Shown: positions 36,428-44,138 of the stretch, one piece after another
Layout of the letters: every line of letters starts with the position of its first letter
How positions within the stretch are numbered: position 1 is the stretch's first letter
NCBI GenBank assembly: GCA_017428945.1
Contig: JAFRPW010000006.1
Coordinates: 1-64,000 of the forward strand
DNA length: 64,000 nucleotides
From: Bacteroidales bacterium
Lineage (GTDB): Bacteria; Bacteroidota; Bacteroidia; Bacteroidales; UBA932
Direction: 5' to 3'
Notes under the pieces: generated by a model
What the model was told of the DNA's origin: nothing
Databases searched by the model: none
What the model saw: only the letters and a program-made list of their open reading frames with translations
Translations under genes and position numbers: made by a program

Positions 36428-37441
36428 TTACTTCAATTTTGAAATCTTGAAATCAGCAATGATGGGATAATGGTCTGAAGGAATATAGAACTTGTCCACT
36501 CCGGAATGCTCCCGTTTTGTATAGCTGTCGGGTTTCTGACAGATATCGATACAGGCGTCAAGTATCGGCTTGGAAACGTACATATAGTCGATTCTCACGT
36601 CACCACACGTGGGCTGGAAGTCGTCTGGATAGCGGGCATCGAACAGGTCGATAAATGGAGAATGGGTAATCATGTAATCCTGAGTCTGGAATGCCAGCGA
36701 TTCCGGGTTCCAATTGTATGCGTGATTATCCTTCCTATTGTATGAGTTATAGTCTCCGGCCATTATCCAGAGTTCTTTATCCGGGTTTTGAGTCTTGCGG
36801 ACTGTATGGTCCAGAATACAGGTCAGTTCCTTGATACGGTGCTGTTCTCCCTCATGATTCCTGGCACTTTCTTCCCGCCTTTCTTTTGGTACGGCATAGC
36901 CATATTTGCCATGTTTGAGATGAAGTGTCACAATGTTGACAGGTTTCTTCACCCCCTCTACGTGAACCTGATACCAGCCGCTGTAGTTTACGATGACAGT
37001 GTCCGGTTTATGGCCCCTGACAATGGTGACGCTATCTATGGGAAAGCGCGAAGTGACCACCTGAGGATAATTGGTGAAGCCGCCCGGGGTGGAAGTGGAG
37101 GGACGACGGGGCGTTACAACATGATACTGATGCCCCCATCTGGCGCAGAGTTCACCCCAATGGGCGGGGAGATAACGCTCTTCGTTGGGCATATGTTCAT
37201 GAGTCCCGTCATAGTAAATCTGGGCGCCTTCGTCAAAGATGCAGATGTCCGGCCCCTGGGATTTGATCCACTCCGCAAATTTCTGGTAGTGGTCCGGCTG
37301 ACCAGCCCACATACCGTTCTGGATGTTCCAGTACAGAACACGGAGCGTGTCCTTCTTGGGTGGGACATCACAACTCACAACAAGAGCCGTGAGGAAAAGC
37401 ATTAAAGCAAAACGCTTTAGGATGTTTGTTGCGACTGCCAT
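36428..37441 (-). CDS. EEP-family phosphohydrolase, first gene of the operon
   Basis: A 337-residue predicted lipoprotein (lipobox VVSCDVPP). The EEP fold motifs are LYWNIQNGMW, CIFDEGAQ, TLHLKHGKYG, AGDYNSYN, RIDYMYVS and PSDHYPI. It is only distantly related to the other two EEP proteins. The ICFNE position reads CIFDE, keeping the metal-binding Glu. A TAnnTTTG-like box lies 19 bases before the start, and a terminator hairpin from the preceding regulator gene lies just upstream. This makes it the probable first gene of the 34-kb unit, so phosphohydrolase products would be made first. Confidence 0.87.
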   Translation of the reverse strand: MAVATNILKRFALMLFLTALVVSCDVPPKKDTLRVLYWNIQNGMWAGQPDHYQKFAEWIKSQGPDICIFDEGAQIYYDGTHEHMPNEERYLPAHWGELCARWGHQYHVVTPRRPSTSTPGGFTNYPQVVTSRFPIDSVTIVRGHKPDTVIVNYSGWYQVHVEGVKKPVNIVTLHLKHGKYGYAVPKERREESARNHEGEQHRIKELTCILDHTVRKTQNPDKELWIMAGDYNSYNRKDNHAYNWNPESLAFQTQDYMITHSPFIDLFDARYPDDFQPTCGDVRIDYMYVSKPILDACIDICQKPDSYTKREHSGVDKFYIPSDHYPIIADFKISKLK

Positions 37442-37459
37442 GAAAATAAACTTTCATAG

Positions 37460-37467
37460 CAAAGCTA
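37460..37467 (-). promoter_or_regulatory. Possible -7 box of the large operon
   Basis: TAGCTTTG on the minus strand fits TAnnTTTG and lies 19 bases before the first ATG of the operon, downstream of the terminator hairpin. No TTTG is seen at the expected -33 distance, so the site may need an activator, for example the adjacent regulator. Confidence 0.35.
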
Positions 37468-37469
37468 TA

Positions 37470-37504
37470 AAAAAAAGCCGGAGCATCTATAGCTCCGGAA
37501 AAAA
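37470..37504 (-). terminator. Terminator after the regulator gene
   Basis: CCGGAGC (37478-37484) and GCTCCGG (37492-37498) form a seven-pair stem with a seven-base loop. A-runs lie on both sides, so each strand gives a T-run after the stem. It closes the regulator unit (stop at 37600) and insulates the operon that starts at 37441. Confidence 0.75.
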
Positions 37505-37599
37505 TGGGAAAGAAATCACAAATCGGGATAGTATTTAATATTGATTATCAACCAACTAAATACTTTTAAAAATAAAAATCGGGAAATGGGTATTTCTGG

Positions 37600-39189
37600 T
37601 CACAACCCAGAAATGGCATTTTTGAACTGTTCCTCCGTAACGGCAAGACGTGCTTTGAGTATGGACCGAAGGTTCTGCACGGTCTTGACCGAGCAATGCA
37701 GCATACTTGCAATTTCAGTATTATCCTCTATGCCAAGCTTTATCAGCGCAAGTATACGGAGCTCGTTGCTCAGGATCTCCGTGCGCTTCGGAACAATCTT
37801 CTGGTCCGGCTTGAGACATGAGTTTACTACCTCTATATAATTAGGGAAAATATCTACGAATGCACGGTCGAAATTCTGGAACAACTCCCTCCTCTCTTCT
37901 GAAGCTATCTCACCGGACGGACTGGTCAATTCAAGCGCCTGCTCAACGTGTCCTTTCCGGAGACTGGAGTGAATCTTGGTGCGGAAAACATCAAGACGTT
38001 TGATATAGGAAGAGTAAAGCCTGAAAGCTACTCCTATATAGCTTTTCGATATTCTGTCCGACCGCTCAAGGTTGTTTTTCAGACCAATAATCTTCAATCG
38101 GGAGCGGTTTATTTTCAGCAGGGCCTGGACAAAGGATATCAGGAGTATAGAGATAAGGGTAATTGCAACCCAGAGTTGCCTGTTCTTCTTCTCTATAAGC
38201 CGCGTATTGCTGTCATTAATCTTGATTGTCTGCTCAACCCCGTCCACAACGCGCTTTTTTGAGCCCAGCCTCTGAAGTGAGGAAAAATAGTAGTCCGATA
38301 TCTTTTTGGCCGCTTCCACTTCATTAATACTGTTCAGCAGTGATTCCACCCTGAGCAGTGATGCAATGTCCTGGTTATTGTTCTCCACCTCCAATATTGC
38401 CGATTGCAAAAGGTCATCAAACGCCTCACCGGTTAGCTTTCGCTCATATAAATACGCTATTGCAAAACGGTCATATAGACATGTGGCGTACGCAGCAGAA
38501 TGATGGTCTTCAAGAATGGACAGGCGCAAGTCGTTATATCTTCTTGCCCTGGCATAGTTCCCGGCGCGGGCTTCCTTCCTTTCAATGCCGCGAAGATACT
38601 CTATGCTCATTGTGTCCGCCACCATCAGAAGGGAATCCCTGTAGATGTTATACTGCTCACGATACTTCTTCCTTAAGTTACCGGGCTCATTGTAATCAGT
38701 GTATTTGTTGCTATAGAACAGTTCCATAGCCCGGTAATACCTTACTAAAAGTTTACCAGTAAGCTTTTCTCTTGCCACGGATGCAAAAGTCTCGTGAGCC
38801 TCCAGATAATAACCATATTCCGACAACTGGGCGGCCAGCCCAATCTGAGCCTCTTGACTTAGAGAATCTATACCGGACAACTGCGCAACCTGTACGGCTT
38901 TTTCCAAATACATAATGGCAGAGTCCGCCACGTTGTGGGAGAAAACCATAGCTATGTCATAATACAAAGAGTAGGTCTCCTCGATTGTTTCTCCCGGAAG
39001 CCTCTTCTTCAACAACTCTACCTCCTTCTCCTTCTTCGCAGCGTAAACGTCCGTACTGTCCAGTTTGGTAAGCAGTTCCTTTACCAGCCCGCGGGTCCTC
39101 TCCGTGTGCGGCAATGTCTCCTTATGACAGGAAGAAGAAGCCACGACAATGGCTAAAAGCAGTATTATAACATGACACTTTCTCATCAT
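37600..39189 (-). CDS. Membrane-spanning TPR/HTH regulator (DUF6377-like)
   Basis: A 529-residue protein with an N-terminal export signal (HVIILLLAIVVASSSCHKE), a helical TPR-like sensor region (about 60-320), one membrane helix (about 325-345, WVAITLISILLISFV) and a C-terminal cytoplasmic part. The end carries a LuxR-like helix-turn-helix: LSNELRILALIKLGI, NTEIASMLHCSVKTVQN. This plan (external TPR, membrane helix, HTH) is found in Bacteroidetes regulators next to glycan loci. It sits directly upstream of, and in the same direction as, the 34-kb operon but is separated from it by a terminator. I infer that it senses a glycan-derived signal in the periplasm and controls that operon. Confidence 0.85.
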   Translation of the reverse strand: MMRKCHVIILLLAIVVASSSCHKETLPHTERTRGLVKELLTKLDSTDVYAAKKEKEVELLKKRLPGETIEETYSLYYDIAMVFSHNVADSAIMYLEKAVQVAQLSGIDSLSQEAQIGLAAQLSEYGYYLEAHETFASVAREKLTGKLLVRYYRAMELFYSNKYTDYNEPGNLRKKYREQYNIYRDSLLMVADTMSIEYLRGIERKEARAGNYARARRYNDLRLSILEDHHSAAYATCLYDRFAIAYLYERKLTGEAFDDLLQSAILEVENNNQDIASLLRVESLLNSINEVEAAKKISDYYFSSLQRLGSKKRVVDGVEQTIKINDSNTRLIEKKNRQLWVAITLISILLISFVQALLKINRSRLKIIGLKNNLERSDRISKSYIGVAFRLYSSYIKRLDVFRTKIHSSLRKGHVEQALELTSPSGEIASEERRELFQNFDRAFVDIFPNYIEVVNSCLKPDQKIVPKRTEILSNELRILALIKLGIEDNTEIASMLHCSVKTVQNLRSILKARLAVTEEQFKNAISGL

Positions 39190-39205
39190 AGTTGGTTGCC
39201 AATCG

Positions 39206-39213
39206 CAAAAATA
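39206..39213 (-). promoter_or_regulatory. -7 box of the regulator gene
   Basis: TATTTTTG on the minus strand matches TAnnTTTG and lies 16 bases before the regulator ATG. A second TATTTTTG lies about 40 bases further upstream (near 39246-39253). No consensus -33 element is obvious. Confidence 0.5.
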
Positions 39214-39300
39214 CTAAAATAAACAACACACAGGTGTCTCCAAGCAAAAATAAGTGGAGTTTCAAAAGAAATTTTGGGATATTTTTGGGGATATTTTTAT

Positions 39301-39338
39301 ATAAAAATGCCTCCTACGCTATTGTAGAAGGCATTTCA
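39301..39338 (-). terminator. Terminator after tRNA-Ser
   Basis: AAATGCCTCCTAC (39305-39317) and GTAGAAGGCATTT (39324-39336) form a thirteen-pair stem with one G-T pair. On the minus strand it is followed by TTTTTATAT. It begins four bases after the tRNA end. Confidence 0.85.
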
Positions 39339-39339
39339 G

Positions 39340-39428
39340 CGGAGGGGACGAGATTCGAACTCGTGGTACAGAATAACCCGTACGGCAGTTTAGCAAACTG
39401 CTGGTTTCAGCCACTCACCCACCCCTCC
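39340..39428 (-). tRNA. tRNA-Ser (anticodon GCT)
   Basis: The minus strand folds as a class II tRNA. The acceptor stem is GGAGGGG with CCCCTCC and discriminator G. The anticodon stem GCAGT/ACTGC encloses loop TTGCTAA (anticodon GCT, for AGC/AGT codons). There is a long variable arm with a GTAC/GTAC stem, and a T-arm ACGAG-TTCGAAT-CTCGT. CCA is not encoded. A good promoter lies upstream and a terminator downstream. No integrase is next to it, so it is not acting as an obvious attachment site here. Confidence 0.97.
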
Positions 39429-39469
39429 GGGGATCTTGGTCCGAAACGCCCGCTACTGAAGCGGGACTG

Positions 39470-39500
39470 CAAAGATACGAAAAAAAGGACAATCCGCAAG
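39470..39500 (-). promoter_or_regulatory. tRNA-Ser promoter
   Basis: On the minus strand TTG, nineteen bases, then TATCTTTG (39477-39470) fit the Bacteroidetes promoter. A small hairpin (CCCGCT/AGCGGG, 39449-39465) lies in the transcribed leader before the tRNA. Confidence 0.6.
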
Positions 39501-39519
39501 AATTTCGGGTGTTTTTGTT

Positions 39520-39527
39520 TATATTTG
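39520..39527 (+). promoter_or_regulatory. -7 box of the YhhN-family gene
   Basis: TATATTTG matches TAnnTTTG, 26 bases before the ATG at 39554. It is back to back with the tRNA promoter. Confidence 0.55.
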
Positions 39528-39553
39528 TGTCTGACACAATAAAAACCATAACC

Positions 39554-40228
39554 ATGAAAGCTTGCAAATACTGGATAGTCCCCGGACTGTTTTTCCTTGT
39601 AGCATCTGTCCTGAACATATGCGGAAAAATTTGGAACCCCGCTCTGGCAGAGACCGTGAAACCCGCCCTGATGCCGCTCCTGGCTCTTACAGCAGTAGTT
39701 GCCGCAGGAGGCGCGGAGCGCAAAGAGATACGTATCCTGCTTACCGCCCTTCTGTTCGGCTGTGTGGGCGACGTGTTCCTTATCTTTGACGGATTCCTGC
39801 CGTTCGTGTTCGGCATGGTGGCCTTCCTTACAGGACATATCTTCTACATGTGCCTGTTCGGCGGGAAGTCCTGGAAGGGCTTCACCTGGAAGACATGGGT
39901 TCCCGCTATCGTTGCAATGGCGGCGCTTACGGCTGTGCTCATCGTCCTTATCGGCGTCAACGGAGCCATGCTGGTGCCCATGTGCGTGTACGGCTTCGCC
40001 CTCATGATGCTCATGTTCAGCGGCCTTTCCGGAGCTGTAAGGTTTGGCGGCTGCGCCTGGTGGACCATCTTCTGCGGCACCGTGCTGTTCACCTTCAGCG
40101 ACGCGTGCATCGCCCTTGGCACCTTCGGGCACGATTTTGCCGGCCGCGACGCCACCATAATGATCACCTACCTTGCCGCCCAGGCCCTGCTTGCCTGCGG
40201 CGCAATCAAGTTGTCAAAGCAGGATTAA
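39554..40228 (+). CDS. YhhN-family (TMEM86/lysoplasmalogenase-type) membrane protein
   Basis: A 224-residue integral membrane protein with seven to eight predicted helices. It has family features in the second and third quarters: FGCVGDVFLIFDGFLPFVFGM (positions about 75-95, with the GDxxL segment) and FLTGHIFYMCLF. The later FTFSDACIALGTF matches the conserved SD motif. YhhN relatives hydrolyse the vinyl-ether bond of lysoplasmalogens in some organisms; in Bacteroidetes the role is untested. I start at MKACKYWIVPGLF, since upstream codons (MFLFIFVSDTIKTIT) run over the promoter. It is followed after 80 bases by the GH18-phosphatase gene. Confidence 0.85.
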   Translation: MKACKYWIVPGLFFLVASVLNICGKIWNPALAETVKPALMPLLALTAVVAAGGAERKEIRILLTALLFGCVGDVFLIFDGFLPFVFGMVAFLTGHIFYMCLFGGKSWKGFTWKTWVPAIVAMAALTAVLIVLIGVNGAMLVPMCVYGFALMMLMFSGLSGAVRFGGCAWWTIFCGTVLFTFSDACIALGTFGHDFAGRDATIMITYLAAQALLACGAIKLSKQD

Positions 40229-40308
40229 AGAGTTCTCCTGCGCTTATTGTGTGCAGTTTCACGCAAAAAGCGAAGCCGGTAACTCTCTCAACGATTTACT
40301 TTGTAAAT

Positions 40309-42528
40309 ATGAAACAGTTACTGACCACACTCTTCTGCACTATCTTTGTTTTACTGTCCTGCGAGAAGCCTTCGCAGGGTATTGTCATAGCCCCCCCCAA
40401 CACCCACCCCACCCTGAACCCCGGAGGCCAGGGAGACAATCAGGGCGGTAACCAGGAAGGTGGCCAGGAAGGCAACCAGGAGGACAACCAGGCCAATCCG
40501 GTGACTCCGCCGGACGGATGTATCATCGTGGGCTACGTCACTTATTGGGGTAACACCTTGCCGGATCCGGCTCTGCTCACCCACATTAACTATGCATTCG
40601 CCCATATCAAGAGCGATTTCGAGAGCCTCGATATCAAGTCAACGTCCCGCCTGTCAAAGGTTGCAGACCTCAAGAAGGTCAATCCCAACCTGAAGATATC
40701 CCTTTCCGTGGGCGGATGGGGCGCCGGAAACTTCAGCGAGATGGCGGCCGATGAAAACCACCGCAAAAAGTTCTGCCAGAACTGCCTTGCGGCGGTGAAG
40801 AAATACAATCTGGACGGCATAGACCTGGACTGGGAATACCCTACAAGCAGCAGTGCCGGCATCTCGTCATCGCCCGATGACAAACAGAACTTCACCCTAC
40901 TGGTGAAGGACCTCCGTGCAGCGCTGGGCGACGACAAGCTTGTGACCATGGCATCTTCCGCAAGCGCAAAATACGTGGACTTCAAGAGTTGCGCAGACTA
41001 CATGAACTTCGTGAACCTCATGACCTACGACATGGGCGATCCGCCGTACCACAATGCCGGCCTGTACAGATCGTCCATGACAAAACGCAGCTGCGACGAG
41101 TCGGTCACCCTTCACCTCAACGCCGGCGTCCCGCTTGAAAAAATTGTTCTGGGGGTTCCTTTTTACGGCAGGGACAACAATAAGGCTTTCACCTCTTCCG
41201 ATCCGGACGACAATTTCATCTACTACAAGGACATCGTCAAAGGAAGCTACACGGATCGTTGGGACGACAATGCCAAGGTCCCGTACCTTACCGACGCCTC
41301 CGGCTCCATGGTGCTCAGTTACGACAATGAGACATCCATCGGCCTGAAGGCAGATTACGTCAAGCAGAAAGGCCTGAAAGGCGCCATGTACTGGGCAGTC
41401 GAGGGGGACGATGCCAACTGGACCCTTTCCAAGGCAATAGCCAGCCGCCTTATAGGCTGGACCGACCCCAACCCTCCGCAGCAGCAGACAGAGGCTTTCC
41501 TGGCCACAAACCAATACGTGGAGAAGTTTCTGGAGGAGGTGAACTACCCTTGTACCAACAATCCGGATACCGATGCGGAATACAGCTACTCCAGTGTCAT
41601 AGGCTACCCCGGCGGCGGCCCAAGTGTAAACAACGAGGAAATCCCGCCGACATATACCATAACGTGGACGGCATCGTCCTCAAGCCAGAAACTCCGCGTA
41701 TGGGAAGGCAGCTGGAGCCGGGAGTACTCCCTTTCCGGAGGCGTGGGGAAGCAGGATATCACCAACCTTGTTCCCAACACCACATACCAGTGGCAGGTAA
41801 CCAATTCCAACAGCGAAATAGTGGCCAACGGTAAGTTTGACACCCGCGGCATGCTTCACCAGGTGTTCTACCAGCCCAATGTCCGAAACGGCCGCGACCT
41901 GGGTGGCTACAAAGGCTATGGCGGCAAGACAACCGTTTTCCATAAGCTCTACCGTGGCGGACGAATCGACAAGAAGTATTGCAACGAGACCGGCCGTGCG
42001 GAAATGCTGGCCGAGGGCATCCGCGCAGAGATAGATCTGCGCGAAGCCTCCGACGTCCCCTCCGGCTCCCCTCTGGGCAGTAGCGTGGCCTTCTATGCAC
42101 CGGGCTTCGACAGCGGCTACAACCACATGGTCCGGGACAATCCGGAAAAGGTCAAGAACACATTCTGCTGGGTTGTTGCACGCCTGCGGGAGAACAAGCC
42201 CGTCTACTTCCACTGCGCCGCCGGCCGTGACCGCACCGCCACGCTGGCAGTCCTCCTGGAAGGAGCTCTTGGCGTGAGCGAGAGCGACATGGCCAAGGAC
42301 TATGAGCTAACCTATTTTTCCCCCGCCGAATGGGGGATGTCAAAGGATGACAACGGCAACTATTATTACGGCCACGTACGCACCACCTACAGCTACAAAT
42401 CCATCCGCAAGACCATCTTCAGCCAGACGGACAGCGGCACCTACCAGGAGCGCATAGTGAAATACCTCCTCAAGATTGGCGTTCCCCAGAAAGACATAGA
42501 CGATCTCCGGTCAATAATGCTGAAATAA
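40309..42528 (+). CDS. GH18 glycosidase fused to a protein-tyrosine-phosphatase-type domain (lipoprotein)
   Basis: A 739-residue lipoprotein (signal MKQLLTTLFCTIFVLLSC, Cys18). A Gly/Asn/Gln/Glu-rich spacer (about 36-66) leads to a GH18 barrel (about 70-385) with SLSVGGWGAG and the catalytic DGIDLDWE (169-176, acid Glu176) plus LMTYDMGDPP. A beta-domain (about 445-512, fibronectin-like, TYTITWTASSSSQKLRVWEG) follows, and then a dual-specificity phosphatase-like domain (about 515-739) with RDLGGYKGYGG, RGGRID, IDLREASD and the loop HCAAGRDRT (Cys636, Arg642; C-x5-R). Both active sites are intact. Standalone secreted phosphatases with the same beta-domain occur in Bacteroidetes; joining one to GH18 is unusual. 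The unit continues into a histidine acid phosphatase eight bases later. I reject a longer frame from 39850 because it overlaps the YhhN gene and lacks a signal peptide. Confidence 0.92.
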   Translation: MKQLLTTLFCTIFVLLSCEKPSQGIVIAPPNTHPTLNPGGQGDNQGGNQEGGQEGNQEDNQANPVTPPDGCIIVGYVTYWGNTLPDPALLTHINYAFAHIKSDFESLDIKSTSRLSKVADLKKVNPNLKISLSVGGWGAGNFSEMAADENHRKKFCQNCLAAVKKYNLDGIDLDWEYPTSSSAGISSSPDDKQNFTLLVKDLRAALGDDKLVTMASSASAKYVDFKSCADYMNFVNLMTYDMGDPPYHNAGLYRSSMTKRSCDESVTLHLNAGVPLEKIVLGVPFYGRDNNKAFTSSDPDDNFIYYKDIVKGSYTDRWDDNAKVPYLTDASGSMVLSYDNETSIGLKADYVKQKGLKGAMYWAVEGDDANWTLSKAIASRLIGWTDPNPPQQQTEAFLATNQYVEKFLEEVNYPCTNNPDTDAEYSYSSVIGYPGGGPSVNNEEIPPTYTITWTASSSSQKLRVWEGSWSREYSLSGGVGKQDITNLVPNTTYQWQVTNSNSEIVANGKFDTRGMLHQVFYQPNVRNGRDLGGYKGYGGKTTVFHKLYRGGRIDKKYCNETGRAEMLAEGIRAEIDLREASDVPSGSPLGSSVAFYAPGFDSGYNHMVRDNPEKVKNTFCWVVARLRENKPVYFHCAAGRDRTATLAVLLEGALGVSESDMAKDYELTYFSPAEWGMSKDDNGNYYYGHVRTTYSYKSIRKTIFSQTDSGTYQERIVKYLLKIGVPQKDIDDLRSIMLK

Positions 42529-42536
42529 AGTAGACT

Positions 42537-43811
42537 ATGAAAAAAGTACTGTTCATTTCTGTAATAGCCCTTACAGCCCTTGTATCCTGCAAGGAGCAAG
42601 CACCCAAGGAAACGCCCGTTATGGCTCCCGTGGATGCCGAGGCTCTTGTGGCGGAGCATCCTGAGTACCTGGACGGAACGGATATGCTCTGCCCCTCGGA
42701 CGATGTGAAGCTCACCGCCGCTCCCAAGGGCTACAAGGCCTTCTACCTCAGCCACTACGGCCGCCACGGCGCCCGCTACGCCTGGCAGAGCGATATGTAC
42801 AGGCGCCTCCACAAGGTCTTGGGCGCAGCCAAGGAGGAGGACAACCTCACCGAGCTCGGCCTTGACTACCGCGAGCGTTTCGAGAGCCTGTATCTGGACG
42901 TGAAGCACCGCACCGGAGACCTCTCCCGCAAGGGCTGGGAGCAGCAGAAGGCCCTCGCAAAGCGTATGTACCTCAACTTCCCGGAACTCTTCACCGACGA
43001 CGCCTACGTGATGGCCCGCACCTCCACCAGCACCCGCTGCGTGATGACGATGAGCGCCTTCTGCCTGGGCCTTCAGGCAATGAACCCAGATCTTGAGATA
43101 TTCGAGAACTTCGGCAAGTTCTTCCTTCCCGCCATCCTGCCTCTCGACGGCAGCAACCCCTTCAGGGAGGAGGAATACAAGATTACGGAGGAGCCCTTCG
43201 AAGAGACTTATGAGCAGTATGTAGAGCGGACCGTTGAATACAAGCCTATCCTGGCCCGCCTTTTCAAGGACCCGGACAAAGCCGTAGAGCCCAAAGAGCA
43301 GTGGGATTTTACATCCTACCTATACTTCTTCGCCGCGGGGATGAAGAGCCTGGACACGGACCTGGAGTTCTACGACATCTTTACTCCGGAGGAGCGCCTG
43401 GCCCTCTGGAAAGCCGATAACTTCCAGTTCTACTGGTACGCCTGGCCCACCCGCTACGGCTATATGCCCATCGTCAGGGACATCATCGCCTGCGCCGACG
43501 AGCGCATCGCCTCCGGAAAGATTGGTGCCGACCTCCGCTTCGGCCACGACTACACCATCCTTCCGCTTATGATGCTCCTTGACCTTGACGGTATGGGCCA
43601 CGAGGTCACGGACCCGGACGACATCTCCTCCTGGTGCCGCACCAGCCAGGTCCCCATGGGCGCCAACGTGCACTTTGTGTTCTATAGGAACAAGGAAGGC
43701 AACGTCCTGTTCAAAGTCCTCCACAACGGCAAGGAAGCCACCATTGGCCTGGAGACGGACAATTGGCCGTACTACAGCTGGGAGGCGTTTAAGGCTAAGT
43801 TCAGCGAGTAG
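42537..43811 (+). CDS. Histidine acid phosphatase lipoprotein (MINPP/phytase-like)
   Basis: A 424-residue lipoprotein (lipobox LVSCKEQ, Cys18). The phosphate-binding motif is LSHYGRHGARYAW and the distal HD motif is FGHDYTILPLM. Residues about 110-130 (DLSRKGWEQQKALAKRMY) match the helical cap of the family. It follows the GH18-phosphatase gene by eight bases, so two different phosphatases are made together with a GH18 enzyme. It resembles the other two histidine phosphatases of the window mainly around the motifs. Substrate unknown; inositol phosphates or glycan phosphates are plausible. Confidence 0.9.
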   Translation: MKKVLFISVIALTALVSCKEQAPKETPVMAPVDAEALVAEHPEYLDGTDMLCPSDDVKLTAAPKGYKAFYLSHYGRHGARYAWQSDMYRRLHKVLGAAKEEDNLTELGLDYRERFESLYLDVKHRTGDLSRKGWEQQKALAKRMYLNFPELFTDDAYVMARTSTSTRCVMTMSAFCLGLQAMNPDLEIFENFGKFFLPAILPLDGSNPFREEEYKITEEPFEETYEQYVERTVEYKPILARLFKDPDKAVEPKEQWDFTSYLYFFAAGMKSLDTDLEFYDIFTPEERLALWKADNFQFYWYAWPTRYGYMPIVRDIIACADERIASGKIGADLRFGHDYTILPLMMLLDLDGMGHEVTDPDDISSWCRTSQVPMGANVHFVFYRNKEGNVLFKVLHNGKEATIGLETDNWPYYSWEAFKAKFSE

Positions 43812-43818
43812 CCTTCCC

Positions 43819-43881
43819 CGTCATTGCCGGAACCCCCGTCATTGCCGGCACTTCTCCGTCATCCCCGACCTGATCGGGAAT
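43819..43881. repeat. Dispersed intergenic palindrome family with two partial copies
   Basis: GTCATCCCCGACCTGATCGG continues to 43881 as an imperfect palindrome (43858-43881). Two partial copies of its left part, CGTCATTGCCGG, precede it (43819-43830 and 43837-43848). A related palindrome, in the opposite orientation, lies at 53954-53974. Such GTCAT...CCGG palindromes are a common type of dispersed bacterial intergenic repeat. Confidence 0.55.
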
Positions 43882-43886
43882 CTCAT

Positions 43887-44071
43887 CCACCGAAATGCCG
43901 TTTTTGGTGGACAAGTTGCCCATTTCCCAGGTTTGTCCACCGATTTGCCGTTTTCCGTGGATAAGTTGGCGCTTTCCCGGGTTTGTCCACGGATTTCCCG
44001 TATTTTGGTGGACAAGTTCCCGTTTTCCCGGGTTTGTCCACGAAAATGCCCTGTTTTGGTGGACACCCGTG
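43887..44071. repeat. Tandem repeat, about 3.6 units of 50-51 bp
   Basis: Units start at 43887, 43937, 43987 and 44038 (last one partial). Each opens with CCACSGAWWT and contains GTGGACAAGTT and CCCRGGTTTGT. GGTGGACAA in one half and TTGTCCACC at the unit junction are inverted copies, so each junction can form a hairpin of about nine pairs. The block is noncoding and lies between two convergent genes (ends at 43811 and 44139). There is no spacer/repeat alternation, so it is not a CRISPR array. Confidence 0.85.
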
Positions 44072-44081
44072 CCATATACAA

Positions 44082-44113
44082 CACTCGCCAGCCCGGCGAG
44101 GGGCTGGCGAGTG
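44082..44113. terminator. Strong hairpin between convergent genes
   Basis: CACTCGCCAGCC (44082-44093) and GGCTGGCGAGTG (44102-44113) are a perfect twelve-pair GC-rich stem with an eight-base loop. It lies between the phosphatase (plus) and the lipoprotein at 44139 (minus). T-runs are weak on both sides, so it is a probable rather than certain bidirectional terminator. Confidence 0.6.
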
Positions 44114-44138
44114 AGAAAGTATGATGCTGCGTCAGAGA

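Noticed and set aside
37589-37612. ATTTCTGG/CCAGAAAT hairpin at the end of the regulator gene as its terminator
   Set aside because: It overlaps the last codons and has no T-run directly after it; the GC-rich hairpin at 37478-37498 is the better terminator.
39340-39428. tRNA-Ser as attachment site of an integrated element
   Set aside because: No integrase lies next to it, and no partial duplicate of its 3' end was found in the window.
39850-40308. 153-codon N-terminal extension of the GH18-phosphatase gene
   Set aside because: It overlaps the YhhN gene in another frame, is rich in Arg/His, and would hide the clear lipoprotein signal that starts at 40309.
43887-44071. CRISPR-like array
   Set aside because: The repeats are head-to-tail 50-51 bp units with no unique spacers between them, and there are no cas genes nearby.
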